Assembly: GCA_963169045.1 (NCBI GenBank)
Contig: CAUJDF010000029.1
Location: 124,001-188,000 of the forward strand
DNA: 64,000 nucleotides
Direction: 5' to 3'
Origin: Myxococcota bacterium
Lineage (GTDB): Bacteria > Myxococcota_A > Bradymonadia > UBA7976 > UBA1532
Numbering within the stretch: position 1 is the stretch's first letter; each line of letters opens with the position of its first letter. This document shows, in pieces, positions 7,839-17,613 of the stretch. The position numbers and the translations under genes were made by a program. The notes beneath the pieces were generated by a model. That model saw only the letters and a list, made by a program, of their open reading frames with translations. It was not told the origin of the DNA and searched no databases.

Positions 7839-10486
7839 TGGCCACTATCGTCGTCGACGGGAGGCCCTACGAGGCCGACCCCGCCCGCAACCTGCTCGAC
7901 GTCTGTCTGAGCCACAAGCTCGACCTGCCCTACTTCTGCTGGCACCCGGCGATGGGATCCGTCGGCGCCTGCCGCCAGTGCGCCGTCAAGCAGTTCAAGG
8001 ACGAGAACGACACGCGTGGGCGCCTCGTCATGGCCTGCATGACGCCGGCGGCCGACGGGGCTCGCTTCTCGATCGCCGACCCCGAGGCCAAGGCCTTCCG
8101 CGCGTCGGTCATCGAGTGGCTCATGCTCAACCACCCCCACGACTGCCCGGTCTGCGACGAGGGGAGCGAGTGCCATCTGCAGGACATGACCGTGATGACC
8201 GGGCACAACGAGCGGCGCTTCCGGTTCCCGAAGCGGAGCTACGTCAACCAGGACCTCGGCCCCTTCGTCAACCACGAGATGAACCGCTGCATCCAGTGCT
8301 ACCGCTGCGTGCGCTTCTATCGCGACTACGCCGGCGGCGCGGACCTGGACGTGTTCGGCGTGCACGACGGCCTGTACTTCGGCCGCGCCGGGGACGGCAC
8401 GCTCGAAAGCGAGTACGCGGGCAACCTGGTCGAGGTCTGTCCGACGGGTGTGTTCACCGACAAGACGCTGAAGCGCCACTACGCGCGCAAGTGGGACCTG
8501 CAGACGGCGCCGTCGATCTGCGTGCACTGCTCGCTCGGCTGCAACGTCATCCCCGGCGAGCGCGCCGGCGAGCTGCGCCGCATCCGCAACCGCTACAACC
8601 GTGAGATCAATGGGCATTTCCTCTGCGATCGCGGGCGCTACGGCTACGAGTTCGTGAACGACGAGCGCCGCGTGCGCCGCGCGCTGGCGCCGCACGGGCC
8701 GGACCGGTCCGCCGATCCGCTCGATCCCAACGAGGCGATCGCCCGCGTCGCGCCGCTGCTCGCGGGTCGGGTCGTCGGGATCGGGTCGCCGCGCGCCTCG
8801 CTGGAAGCCAACTTCGCGTTGCAGACGCTGGTCGGCCCGGATCGCTTCTTCCAGGGCATCTCGACCCGGGACAAGCGCCTGGTCGACACGGCCCTCGCGC
8901 TCTTGCGCGAGGGGCCGAGCCGCGCGCCGACGCTGCACGAGGTCGAGCGGGCCGACGCCGTGCTCGTGCTCGGCGAGGACGCGCCGAACACCGCGCCGCG
9001 CCTCGCGCTCGCGCTTCGCCAGACCGCGGGCGTGGTGCCGCGCCAGGCCGTCGCGGGCATCCCGCGCTGGCACGACAACGCCGTCCGCGAGCTCATTCAG
9101 GACGCGAAGACGCCGATCTACCTCGCGACGCCCGTCGCCACGCGCATCGACGACCTCGCCCGGCGCGGGCAGCACGCGCCGCCGGAGGAGATCGCGCGCC
9201 TCGGCTTCGCCGTCGCCCACGCGCTGAACGCCGACGCGCCGCCGGTCGGCGGCCTGGCGCCCGAGGTGGCGGCGCTCGCCGAGGAGATCGCCGGCGTCCT
9301 GCGCGCCGCCGAGCGGCCCGTCGTCGTGACCGGCACGTCGTGCGGCAGCGAGGCCGTGCTGCGCGCCGCCGCCCAGGTCGCGTGGGCCTGCGGCGCCGGC
9401 CTGTGCTGCGTCCTGCCCGAGTGCAACTCGATGGGGCTCGCGCTGCTCGGCGGCGGCAGCCTCGACGACGCCGCGCGCGCGCTCTCGGACGGCGACACGC
9501 TGATCGTCCTCGAGAACGACCTGTATGAGCGCACGACCGCCGCCGACGCGCTGCTGGCCCGCGCCGGCCACGTCGTCGTCGTCGACCACCTCGCGCATGC
9601 CACCGGCGCCCGCGCGCACACGCTGTTGCCCGCCGGCACGTTCGCCGAGTCGGACGGCACGCTCGTCAACAACGAGGGCCGGGCGCAGCGCTTCTTCCAG
9701 GTGTTCGCGCCTTCGGGACACAGCATCCGCGAGAGCTGGCGCTGGCTGCGCGATGTGATGAACGCCGCCGGCCGCGCCGAGGCCGCGGGATGGCACGCCC
9801 TCGACGATGTCATCGCCGCGCTCGCCGCGGCGCGGCCCGACCTCGCCGGGGTCCGCGACGCGGCGCCCTCGGCGGCGTGGCGCTTCGCCGGCAACAAGGT
9901 CGCGCGCCTGCCGCACCGCGCCACCGGCCGCACCGCGCTGCACGCGGACCGGAGCGTGCACGAGCCGCGCGCCGTCCCCGACCCCGACGCGCCGTTCAAC
10001 TTCTCGATGGAGGGCGCCGGCGTCGAGCTGCCGCTGCCGGCGGCGCTCGTCCCCCGCTTCTGGTCGCCGGGCTGGAACTCGGAGCAGGCGCTGCACCGCT
10101 TCCAGGAGGAGGTCGAGGGCCCGCTGCGCGGCGGCACGCCCGGCGTGCGCCTCGTCGCGCCCGGCGCCGGGCCCATCCCCTGGTGGCGCGATCCGCCGGG
10201 TCCCTTCCGCCGCCGCGAAGGGGAGTGGCGCGTCGTGCCGCTGCATCATGTGTTCGGATCCGATCCGCTGAGCATGCTGTCGCCCGGCGTCGCGCAGCGC
10301 GCCCCGGCGCCGTATGTCGCGCTGGCGCCCGCCGACGCGCTCGGCGCGGCGGTGGTCGTCACGGGCGAGGGCTTCGCGGCGACGCTGCCGGTGCGCGTCC
10401 TCCCGGAGCTGACGCCGGGCACCGCGGGTCTGCCCGTCGGCCTCGTCGGACCGCTGCCTGCCGTGGTGGAGGTGAAGCCCGCATGA
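7838..10486 (+). CDS. nuoG: NADH-quinone oxidoreductase subunit G, with N7 cluster site
   Basis: 882-residue iron-sulfur subunit. The N-terminal 2Fe-2S domain has CWHPAMGSVGACRQC and the Cys of ACMTP. The His-Cys3 cluster N5 is in HPHDCPVCDEGSECHLQD, and N4 uses CIQCYRC plus CPTGVF. The following molybdopterin-oxidoreductase-like domain opens with CVHCSLGC and a fourth Cys 27 residues later (HFLCDRG), which is the C-x2-C-x3-C-x27-C pattern of the extra cluster N7 seen in E. coli and Thermus. The rest, about residues 280-882, is the catalytically inactive molybdopterin-like fold. The ATG at 7838 follows GGGGGGA and overlaps the nuoF stop. The end overlaps nuoH by 4 bp. Confidence 0.96.
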   Translation: MATIVVDGRPYEADPARNLLDVCLSHKLDLPYFCWHPAMGSVGACRQCAVKQFKDENDTRGRLVMACMTPAADGARFSIADPEAKAFRASVIEWLMLNHPHDCPVCDEGSECHLQDMTVMTGHNERRFRFPKRSYVNQDLGPFVNHEMNRCIQCYRCVRFYRDYAGGADLDVFGVHDGLYFGRAGDGTLESEYAGNLVEVCPTGVFTDKTLKRHYARKWDLQTAPSICVHCSLGCNVIPGERAGELRRIRNRYNREINGHFLCDRGRYGYEFVNDERRVRRALAPHGPDRSADPLDPNEAIARVAPLLAGRVVGIGSPRASLEANFALQTLVGPDRFFQGISTRDKRLVDTALALLREGPSRAPTLHEVERADAVLVLGEDAPNTAPRLALALRQTAGVVPRQAVAGIPRWHDNAVRELIQDAKTPIYLATPVATRIDDLARRGQHAPPEEIARLGFAVAHALNADAPPVGGLAPEVAALAEEIAGVLRAAERPVVVTGTSCGSEAVLRAAAQVAWACGAGLCCVLPECNSMGLALLGGGSLDDAARALSDGDTLIVLENDLYERTTAADALLARAGHVVVVDHLAHATGARAHTLLPAGTFAESDGTLVNNEGRAQRFFQVFAPSGHSIRESWRWLRDVMNAAGRAEAAGWHALDDVIAALAAARPDLAGVRDAAPSAAWRFAGNKVARLPHRATGRTALHADRSVHEPRAVPDPDAPFNFSMEGAGVELPLPAALVPRFWSPGWNSEQALHRFQEEVEGPLRGGTPGVRLVAPGAGPIPWWRDPPGPFRRREGEWRVVPLHHVFGSDPLSMLSPGVAQRAPAPYVALAPADALGAAVVVTGEGFAATLPVRVLPELTPGTAGLPVGLVGPLPAVVEVKPA

Positions 10487-11439
10487 GACCGCTCTCGTTG
10501 CAGCTGGTCTCGGTCGTCACCGTCCTCGTCGGCGTGCTGACGCTGGCCGCGGGCCTCATCTGGCTCGAGCGCCGCCTGCTCGCCTTCTGGCAGGAGCGCC
10601 TCGGCCCCAACCGCGTCGGCCCCGCCGGCCTGCTGCAGCCGGTCGCCGATGCCATCAAGTTGCTCGCCAAGGAAGACTGGGTCCCGCCGTTCGCCGACAG
10701 GCCGGTCTTCGTCATCGCCCCGGCCATCGTCTTCGTGACGGTGCTGATGTCCTTCGCGGTCGTCCCGATCACGCCGGGCATCGGCGTCGTCGACCTCGAC
10801 GTGGGTCTGTTGTTCTTCCTCGCCATGACCGGCCTCGGCGCCTACAGCGCCGTGCTCGCCGGCTGGGCGTCGGGCAGCAAGTACGCCCTGCTCGGCGGCC
10901 TGCGCGCCGCCGCCCAGCTCCTCAGCTACGAAGTGTTCATGGGTCTGTCGCTGATGGGCGTGGTCGTCATGGCCGGCTCGTTCAACCTGCGCGACATCGT
11001 CGACGCCCAGCGCGACCTTTGGTTCATCGTCCCCCAGTTCGCCGGCTTCGTCGTCTTCATGGTGGCGGGCCTGGCCGAGACGCACCGGCTGCCGTTCGAC
11101 ATGCCCGAGGCCGAGGCGGAGCTCGTCGCCGGCTTCCACGCCGAGTACAGCGGCATGAAGTTCGGCATGTTCTTCGTCGGCGAGTACGCGGGCATCATCC
11201 TGATCTCTTCGCTCATCACGGTGCTCTTCCTCGGCGGATGGCATGGCCCGTGGTTGCCCGGCTGGCTGTGGTTCTTCCTGAAGACCATGCTCTTCATCTG
11301 CTTCTTCATCTTGCTGCGGGCTTCGCTCGCGCGCCCGCGCAACGACCAGCTCATGGCCTACGGCTGGAAGGTCATGCTGCCCGTCGCCCTGCTCAACCTG
11401 ATGGTCACGGCGGCCGTCGTGCTCGCCGTGGGAGACTGA
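10483..11439 (+). CDS. nuoH: NADH-quinone oxidoreductase subunit H
   Basis: 318-residue membrane subunit with about eight helices that forms the quinone entry at the joint of the two arms. Conserved signatures include [19 protein letters not shown] after helix 1 and the acidic loop [18 protein letters not shown], both linked to quinone and proton coupling. Length is typical. The ATG overlaps the nuoG stop by 4 bp and nuoI begins 4 bp after the stop. Confidence 0.96.
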   Translation: MRPLSLQLVSVVTVLVGVLTLAAGLIWLERRLLAFWQERLGPNRVGPAGLLQPVADAIKLLAKEDWVPPFADRPVFVIAPAIVFVTVLMSFAVVPITPGIGVVDLDVGLLFFLAMTGLGAYSAVLAGWASGSKYALLGGLRAAAQLLSYEVFMGLSLMGVVVMAGSFNLRDIVDAQRDLWFIVPQFAGFVVFMVAGLAETHRLPFDMPEAEAELVAGFHAEYSGMKFGMFFVGEYAGIILISSLITVLFLGGWHGPWLPGWLWFFLKTMLFICFFILLRASLARPRNDQLMAYGWKVMLPVALLNLMVTAAVVLAVGD

Positions 11440-11443
11440 AGCC

Positions 11444-11959
11444 ATGTGGAGCGCCCTGCGGACGATCTGGCGGGTGTTCCTGCATCTGTTCGAGAAGAAG
11501 CCGACCATCGAGTATCCCGAGGTGAAGCCGAAGCTGCCGCCGCGCTACCGCGGTCGCATCGTGCTCACCCGCGACCCAGACGGCCTCGAGCGCTGCGTCG
11601 CCTGCTACCTCTGCTCGGCGGCGTGCCCCGTCGACTGCATCGCGCTGCAGATGGCGGAGGCGCCCGACGGGCGCCGCTATCCGGCCTTCTTCCGGATCAA
11701 CTTCTCGCGGTGCATCTTCTGCGGGTTCTGTGAAGAGGCGTGTCCCACGTATGCCATCCAGCTGACACCCGACTTCGAGATGAGCGAGTACCGCCGCGGC
11801 GCGATGGTCTACGAGAAGGAGGACCTGACCGTCGACGGGCAGGGCAAGTACCCCGGCTACAACTTCTACCGGGTGGCCGGCCTGGCGATCGCAGGCAAGG
11901 GCAAGGGCGAGGCCGAAGGCGAACGCGCGCCGATCGACGTGCGGGGCCTGTTGCCATGA
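11444..11959 (+). CDS. nuoI: NADH-quinone oxidoreductase subunit I (clusters N6a/N6b)
   Basis: 171-residue ferredoxin-type subunit. Two 4Fe-4S motifs are complete: [15 protein letters not shown] and [12 protein letters not shown]. The N-terminal amphipathic helix ([15 protein letters not shown]) would lie against the membrane arm, and [15 protein letters not shown] is the standard lead-in to the first cluster. The C-terminal tail after the second cluster is ordinary. Stop overlaps nuoJ by 4 bp. Confidence 0.96.
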   Translation: MWSALRTIWRVFLHLFEKKPTIEYPEVKPKLPPRYRGRIVLTRDPDGLERCVACYLCSAACPVDCIALQMAEAPDGRRYPAFFRINFSRCIFCGFCEEACPTYAIQLTPDFEMSEYRRGAMVYEKEDLTVDGQGKYPGYNFYRVAGLAIAGKGKGEAEGERAPIDVRGLLP

Positions 11960-12495
11960 ACGTCATGTTCTACGTCGCCGCCGTCGTCGCCGTGGCGTGC
12001 ACGGTCCGCGTCGTGACGCACGTGAACGGCGTGCACGCGCTCCTGTACTTCGTCGTCTCGCTGTTCGCCGTCGCCACCATCTTCTATCTCATCGGCGCTC
12101 CGTTCGTGGCCGCGCTCGAGCTGATCGTCTACGCCGGCGCGATCATGGTGCTCTTCATCTTCGTCGTGATGCTGCTCAACAGAGGGCCGCAGTCGGTGGC
12201 GCAGGAGCGGAGCTGGCTGAACCCGCGCGCGTGGGTGGGTCCCACCGCGCTGTCGCTGGTGCTCGCCGTCGAGGTGGGGATCCTCCTGTTCGCGGGCGAT
12301 CTCGAGCTCGAGACCCAGACGCGGGTCGCGCCGAAGGAGGTGGGGATCACGCTGCTCGGGCCGTACCTGCTCGCGGTGGAGATCGCGTCGATGCTGCTGC
12401 TGGCGGGGCTCGTCGGCGCCTATCATCTGGGACGCGAGGGGGGACGCGAGGGGGGACGCGAGGGGGCACATCGCGAGCCGGGGGCGGGGCGATGA
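11956..12495 (+). CDS. nuoJ: NADH-quinone oxidoreductase subunit J
   Basis: 179-residue membrane subunit with five predicted helices. Helix 3 carries the hallmark [20 protein letters not shown] with its pi-bulge tyrosine region. The C-terminus beyond the last helix is unusual: three copies of Gly-Arg-Glu-Gly encoded by three perfect 12-bp DNA repeats, then a short polar tail. The start and stop each overlap the neighbouring gene by 4 bp. Confidence 0.95.
   Translation: MNVMFYVAAVVAVACTVRVVTHVNGVHALLYFVVSLFAVATIFYLIGAPFVAALELIVYAGAIMVLFIFVVMLLNRGPQSVAQERSWLNPRAWVGPTALSLVLAVEVGILLFAGDLELETQTRVAPKEVGITLLGPYLLAVEIASMLLLAGLVGAYHLGREGGREGGREGAHREPGAGR
12429..12464 (+). repeat. Three perfect 12-bp tandem repeats in the 3' end of nuoJ
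   Basis: GGGACGCGAGGG occurs three times head to tail and keeps frame, encoding Gly-Arg-Glu-Gly units in the cytosolic tail of NuoJ. Slippage here would change tail length without a frameshift. Confidence 0.9.
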
Positions 12496-12854
12496 CCAGC
12501 GTCCCCACCAGCCATGTGTTGCTGCTCGCCGGCACGCTGTTCGCCATCGGGCTCGTCGGCCTGCTCGTGCGGCGCAACGTCGTGTTCATGCTCGTCTCGA
12601 TCGAAGTGATGCTGAACGCGGCGGGCCTCGCGTTCGTCGCCGCCGGGTCGCACTGGGGGCAGGCCGACGGGCAGGTGATGTTCATCTTCGTGCTGGCGAT
12701 GGCCGCCGCCGAGGTGTCGGTCGGCCTCGCGCTCGTGCTGCGCCTGCACCAGCGCTTCCGCACCGTCGACGCCGACGCCGCGCGCGAGCTCGGCGGCGAG
12801 GGCGTCGCATCGCCGGCCTACGGCGCGGTCGCGGCCGACGGCGGAGACGAGTGA
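12492..12854 (+). CDS. nuoK: NADH-quinone oxidoreductase subunit K
   Basis: 120-residue subunit with three helices. Conserved membrane glutamates are present in [13 protein letters not shown] and [15 protein letters not shown], the second and third helices of the proton path. The last ~20 residues ([13 protein letters not shown] onward) extend beyond the usual ~100-residue NuoK. The ATG overlaps the nuoJ stop by 4 bp. Confidence 0.95.
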   Translation: MTSVPTSHVLLLAGTLFAIGLVGLLVRRNVVFMLVSIEVMLNAAGLAFVAAGSHWGQADGQVMFIFVLAMAAAEVSVGLALVLRLHQRFRTVDADAARELGGEGVASPAYGAVAADGGDE

Positions 12855-14716
12855 TGCTGCGCCTCGCGTGGTTGCTGCCCGCGCTGCCGTTCGCCGGCTT
12901 CGTCGCTCTGGCGCTCCTCGGCCGGCGCCTGCCGCGCGCCACCGCGACGGCGGTGGGCGTCGGATCCGTCGGCCTCGCGTTCGCGGTCGCCGTCGCCATC
13001 GGCGCGGCGTGGCTCGCGGCGCCGCCGGCCGGCGGGGCGTACGTCCAGCATCTCTGGCGCTGGTTCGACGTGGCCGGCTTCGCGCCGGACGTCGCGCTCT
13101 TCGTAGACCCGCTCGCCCTCGTGATGTGCGGGGTCGTCACCGGCGTCGGCTTCCTCATCCACGTCTACGCCACCGAGTACATGCGGGACGAACCCGGTTA
13201 CGCCCGCTTTTTCGCCAGCATGAACCTGTTCGTCGGCTCGATGCTGACGCTGGTGCTCGCGGACGACCTGCTGCTGCTGTACCTCGGGTGGGAGGGCGTC
13301 GGCCTCTGCAGCTACCTGCTCATCGGCTTCTGGTATCGCGACGCCGCCAACGGGCGCGCGGCGCGCAAGGCGTTCGTGGTGACGCGCGTCGGCGACACCG
13401 CGTTCGCCATCGCGCTGTTCCTGATCGTGCGCGAGCTGGGGACGCTCGAGATCGACGAGGTCCTGGTCCGCGCCGCGGCGCAGTGGCCGGCCGGCGGAAC
13501 GCTGGCGATCCTCGTGGCCGCGCTCCTGCTCGCCGGCGCCGCCGGCAAGTCGGCGCAGGCGCCGCTGCAGGTGTGGCTTCCCGATGCCATGGCGGGCCCG
13601 ACGCCCGTCTCGGCGCTCATCCACGCCGCCACGATGGTCACCGCGGGCGTGTACCTGATCGCGCGGATGAACGTCTTGTTCGCGCTCGCCCCGCCGGTGA
13701 TGACCGCCGTCATGATCGTGGGCGCGGCGACGCTGCTGCTGGGCGCGTTCAGTGCGCTCGCGCAGCGCGACCTCAAGCGCGTGCTCGCCTACTCGACGAT
13801 CAGCCAGATCGGCTACATGTTCCTGGCGCTCGGCGTGGGCGCGTGGTCCGCCGCCGTCTTCCACCTGATGACGCACGCGTTCTTCAAGGCGCTGCTCTTC
13901 CTCGGCGCCGGCGCGGTGCTGCTCGCCACTCATCACGAGGGCGACGTGCTGAAGCTCGGCGGTCTGCGCCGCCGGCTCCCGGTGACGTTCTGGACGTTCG
14001 TGATCGGCGGCGCGGCGCTCGCAGGCGTCCCGCTCGTCACCGCCGGATTCTTCAGCAAGGACGCGATCTTGTGGGAGGCGTGGTCCCGCGGCGGGCCGGT
14101 GCCGTGGGCGGTCGGCCTGCTCGGCGCCTTCCTGACGGCGCTCTACGTGTCCCGTGTCATCCTGCTGACCTTCTTCGGGGAACAGAAGCACGCCGCCGAG
14201 CCGGAGCGCGGGCTGCGCATCCAGCTGCCGCTGGTCGCGCTGGCGGCGCTCTCGATCGGCGGCGGCTGGGTCCACGGCGGCTTCGACCGCTTCCTCGCCG
14301 GGGACGCGCACGGCGGCGAGGCGCTCTTCGAGGTCGTCGCCGCCGTCATCTCGCTCGCCGGCGTCGGCGTCGCGTGGCTGGCGTGGCGCCGCGGTCTCTG
14401 GGCGCGCCCGGACGGCGCGCTGCAGCGCTTCTGGCGGTCCGGCTGGGGCTTCGACGCGGTCTACCACACGCTGTTCGTGCGCCCCTATGTCTGGTTCGCG
14501 CGCGCCAACGCCCGGGACGTCTTCGACCGCGGGGCGGATGCCATCGCCGGGCTCGCCCGCGGCGGCAACCGACTGCTCGTCGCCAGCCAGGACGGCCGCG
14601 TGCGCACGTACGTCGCCGGCCTCGCGCTCGGGGCGGTGGTGCTGCTGGCGATCGGCGTCATCTTCGCGCGCCCCGAGCCGGCGGGCGCCGAGACCGCGAC
14701 GGAGGTGCGTCCATGA
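12854..14716 (+). CDS. nuoL: NADH-quinone oxidoreductase subunit L (proton channel)
   Basis: 620-residue antiporter-like subunit at the far end of the membrane arm. It has LGWEGVGLCSYLLIGFWY with the key Glu, AGPTPVSALIHAATMVTAG with the discontinuous helix, the central QRDLKRVLAYSTISQIGYM, and a long C-terminal part including the lateral helix region. The ATG at 12854 overlaps the nuoK stop as TGATG; an adjacent GTG at 12851 would add one residue. Stop overlaps nuoM by 4 bp. Confidence 0.96.
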   Translation: MLRLAWLLPALPFAGFVALALLGRRLPRATATAVGVGSVGLAFAVAVAIGAAWLAAPPAGGAYVQHLWRWFDVAGFAPDVALFVDPLALVMCGVVTGVGFLIHVYATEYMRDEPGYARFFASMNLFVGSMLTLVLADDLLLLYLGWEGVGLCSYLLIGFWYRDAANGRAARKAFVVTRVGDTAFAIALFLIVRELGTLEIDEVLVRAAAQWPAGGTLAILVAALLLAGAAGKSAQAPLQVWLPDAMAGPTPVSALIHAATMVTAGVYLIARMNVLFALAPPVMTAVMIVGAATLLLGAFSALAQRDLKRVLAYSTISQIGYMFLALGVGAWSAAVFHLMTHAFFKALLFLGAGAVLLATHHEGDVLKLGGLRRRLPVTFWTFVIGGAALAGVPLVTAGFFSKDAILWEAWSRGGPVPWAVGLLGAFLTALYVSRVILLTFFGEQKHAAEPERGLRIQLPLVALAALSIGGGWVHGGFDRFLAGDAHGGEALFEVVAAVISLAGVGVAWLAWRRGLWARPDGALQRFWRSGWGFDAVYHTLFVRPYVWFARANARDVFDRGADAIAGLARGGNRLLVASQDGRVRTYVAGLALGAVVLLAIGVIFARPEPAGAETATEVRP

Positions 14717-16170
14717 GCCTGCTGTGGCTCGTCCTGCTGCCCGTCGTCGGCGGCCTGCTCGCGCTGCCCCTGCGCGACCGCGGCGCCCGCTGGGTGGCGC
14801 TCGGCGCCCTTGCCGCCGCCCTGGCGCTCGTCTGCGCCGTCTGGTCCGCGGGCGACGGCGGCCGCGTCGCCGATCTGTCGCTCGCGTGGCTGCCGCAGAT
14901 GGGCATCCGCCTCCATCTCGCGCTGGATGGCATCAGCTTCGTCCTCATCGTGCTCACGCTCGTCCTCGGCCTGCTCGCCGTGCTCGCCTCGTGGACGGAG
15001 ATCCGCGAGCGCGTCGGCTTCTTCCACTTCAACCTGCTGTGGACGCTCGCCGGCATCGTGGGCGTCTTCCTGGCGCTCGATCTGTTCCTGTTCTTCTTCT
15101 TCTGGGAGCTGATGATCGTCCCCATGTACCTGCTGATCGCGATCTGGGGACACGAGAACCGCACCCACGCCTCGTTCAAGTTCTTCCTGTTCACGCAGGC
15201 GGGCGGCCTGTTCCTGTTCGTGGCCATCCTGGGGCTGGTGTTCGTGCACCAGCAGGCCACCGGCGAGCTCACGTTCGACCACGATCGGCTGCTCGACACG
15301 CCCATGTCCGAGGGGGTCGCGTTCTGGCTCATGCTCGGCTTCTTCGTGGCCTTCGCGGTCAAGCTGCCGGCGTTCCCGCTGCACACGTGGCTGCCGGACG
15401 CCCACACCGAGGCGCCGACCGCCGGCAGCCTCGTCCTCGCGGGATTGCTGCTGAAGACCGGCGCCTACGGTCTGTTGCGCTTCGCCATCCCGCTCTTCCC
15501 ACAGGCATCGGCGACGTTCGCGCCGTATGCCATGGCGCTCGGCGTGGCCGGCATCCTGTACGGCGCGGTGCTCGCGTTCGGACAACGCGACCTGAAGCGG
15601 CTGATCGCCTACACCAGCGTGAGCCACCTCGGGTTCGTGCTGCTCGGGCTGTATGCCTGGAACGAGATGGCGTTGCAGGGCGTGGTGCTCCAGATGGTGG
15701 CGCACGGCCTGGCGACCGGCGGTCTGTTCGTCCTCGTCGGCATGCTGTCGGAGCGGACGCACACCCGCGATCTCGAGAAGCTCGGCGGGATCTGGGACGT
15801 CGCGCCGCGGCTCGGGGGCGCCGGCATGGTGCTGGTGATGGCCGCGCTCGGCCTGCCGGGGCTCGGCAGCTTCGTCGCCGAGATGCTGATCCTCTTCGGG
15901 ACTTTCCGCGTGGCGCCCGTCATGACCGCGCTCGCGACGCTGGGCCTCGTCTGCGCGACGATCTACGCACTGTGGATCGTCCAGCGGACGTTCCACGGGG
16001 AGAACCGCGGCGGCTGGTCGTTCGCCGACCTGCGGGCGCGGGAGGCGGGCGTGCTCGCCGCATTGATCGGCGCGCTGCTGTGGCTCGGCCTGTACCCGCA
16101 GCCGGTCTTCGACGTCGCGCGCGCGGCGCTCGCGTCCCTGCAGGGGGTCGTTTCGGGAGGGCACTCGTGA
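14713..16170 (+). CDS. nuoM: NADH-quinone oxidoreductase subunit M (proton channel)
   Basis: 485-residue antiporter-like membrane subunit. The helix-5 Glu lies in FFFWELMIVPMYLLIAIWG, the broken helix in FPLHTWLPDAHTEAPTAGS, and a second conserved block in QRDLKRLIAYTSVSHLGFV. Length is slightly shorter than E. coli NuoM but normal for the family. Start (ATGA) and stop (GTGA) overlap nuoL and nuoN by 4 bp each. Confidence 0.96.
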   Translation: MSLLWLVLLPVVGGLLALPLRDRGARWVALGALAAALALVCAVWSAGDGGRVADLSLAWLPQMGIRLHLALDGISFVLIVLTLVLGLLAVLASWTEIRERVGFFHFNLLWTLAGIVGVFLALDLFLFFFFWELMIVPMYLLIAIWGHENRTHASFKFFLFTQAGGLFLFVAILGLVFVHQQATGELTFDHDRLLDTPMSEGVAFWLMLGFFVAFAVKLPAFPLHTWLPDAHTEAPTAGSLVLAGLLLKTGAYGLLRFAIPLFPQASATFAPYAMALGVAGILYGAVLAFGQRDLKRLIAYTSVSHLGFVLLGLYAWNEMALQGVVLQMVAHGLATGGLFVLVGMLSERTHTRDLEKLGGIWDVAPRLGGAGMVLVMAALGLPGLGSFVAEMLILFGTFRVAPVMTALATLGLVCATIYALWIVQRTFHGENRGGWSFADLRAREAGVLAALIGALLWLGLYPQPVFDVARAALASLQGVVSGGHS

Positions 16171-17600
16171 ACGGGACCGATCTCGTCGCGCTCGGTCCGC
16201 TGCTGGCGCTCGGCGCCGCGGCCGTGGTCACGCTCCTGAGCATCGCCGTGCGCCGGCACCAGCGCGCGACCGCGACGATCGCCGGGCTCGGCCTCGTCGC
16301 CGCCGCCTGCGCGCTGCCGGCGGCGGCAGACGTGGCGCCGCGCCAGGTGACGGCGCTCGTGCGCATCGACGACTTCGCGCTGCTCTACATCGGCCTCTTC
16401 CTGGCGGCGGCGTTCGCCACGATCGTGCTCGCCCACGACGACCTGCGACGGCGCGCCGAGCCCCACCGCGAGGAGTTCCACGTCCTCGTGCTGCTCTCGA
16501 CGCTCGGCGCCTGCGTCCTCGCGACGAGCACCCACTTCGCGTCGTTCTTCCTCGGCCTCGAGACGTCGAGCGTCGCGCTGTACGCGCTGATCGCGTACCC
16601 GCGGTCGGGACCGGCGCACGCCGAGGCGGGTCTGAAGTATCTGCTGCTGGCCGGCGCGTCCTCGGCCTTCCTGCTGTTCGGGATGGCGCTCGTCTACGCG
16701 GACCTCGGGGCGCTCTCGTTCGACGGGTTCGCCGCGGCGCTGCTCGCCGGTCGCGGTACGCCGGCGCTCGTGTGGCCGGCGCTGGCGCTCGTCGTCGCCG
16801 GCGCGTCGTTCAAGCTGGCGGTCGCGCCCTTCCACATGTGGGTGCCCGACGTGTACCAGGGCGCGCCGGCGCCGGTGACCGGCTTCCTCGCCACGGTGAG
16901 CAAGGGCGCGGTGCTGGCAGCGCTGCTGCGCCTGTTCGTCGCGCTCGGCGGCGTCGAGCGGCCGGTGGTGGTGTGGACGTTCGGCGCGCTCGCGGTCACG
17001 TCGATGCTCGCCGGCAACCTGCTGGCGCTCTCCCAGCGCAGCCTCAAGCGTTTGCTCGCGTGCTCGTCCGTCGCGCACCTCGGCTACGTGCTCGTGGCCT
17101 TCCTCGCCGCGGCGCCCGTCGCGCTCGAGGCCGTGACCTGGTACCTCGTCGCGTACTTCGTGACGACGCTGGCGGCGTTCGGCGTGGTGACGGTGCTCGC
17201 AGGCGGCGACCGCGAGGCGGACGCGCTCGACGACTACCGCGGCCTGTTCTGGCGGCGGCCGTGGCTCGCGGCGCTGCTGACCGGCTGTCTGCTGTCGCTC
17301 GCCGGCATCCCGCTGACGGCGGGCTTCCTCGCGAAGTTCTACGCGCTGGCCGCGGGGACGTCGGAGGCGCGCTGGGCGCTGGTGGTCGCGCTCGTCGTGA
17401 ACAGCGCGCTGAGCGCGTTCTATTACCTGCGCGTCGTGGTCGCGATGGCGGCGCCAGCGCCGGCCGCGGCGCCAGCGCGGCGCGTGCCGCTCGGGGCGGG
17501 CGTGCTGCTCGCGGTGCTCGCGCTGCTGCTGGTCGGGCTCGGCGTGTACCCGGCGGCGCTCACGGCGCTCATCCGCGCCACCGCGACGGCGCTGTCGTAG
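16167..17600 (+). CDS. nuoN: NADH-quinone oxidoreductase subunit N (proton channel)
   Basis: 477-residue antiporter-like subunit, last gene of the operon. It has FLGLETSSVALYALIAY, WVPDVYQGAPAPVTGFLATV and QRSLKRLLACSSVAHLGYV. The start is a GTG overlapping the nuoM stop (GTGA); the next in-frame start would remove part of helix 1. A 13-bp gap separates its stop from the stop of the convergent lipoprotein gene, and no U-tract terminator is visible there. Confidence 0.95.
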   Translation: MNGTDLVALGPLLALGAAAVVTLLSIAVRRHQRATATIAGLGLVAAACALPAAADVAPRQVTALVRIDDFALLYIGLFLAAAFATIVLAHDDLRRRAEPHREEFHVLVLLSTLGACVLATSTHFASFFLGLETSSVALYALIAYPRSGPAHAEAGLKYLLLAGASSAFLLFGMALVYADLGALSFDGFAAALLAGRGTPALVWPALALVVAGASFKLAVAPFHMWVPDVYQGAPAPVTGFLATVSKGAVLAALLRLFVALGGVERPVVVWTFGALAVTSMLAGNLLALSQRSLKRLLACSSVAHLGYVLVAFLAAAPVALEAVTWYLVAYFVTTLAAFGVVTVLAGGDREADALDDYRGLFWRRPWLAALLTGCLLSLAGIPLTAGFLAKFYALAAGTSEARWALVVALVVNSALSAFYYLRVVVAMAAPAPAAAPARRVPLGAGVLLAVLALLLVGLGVYPAALTALIRATATALS

Positions 17601-17613
17601 CGACCGCGGGCGC

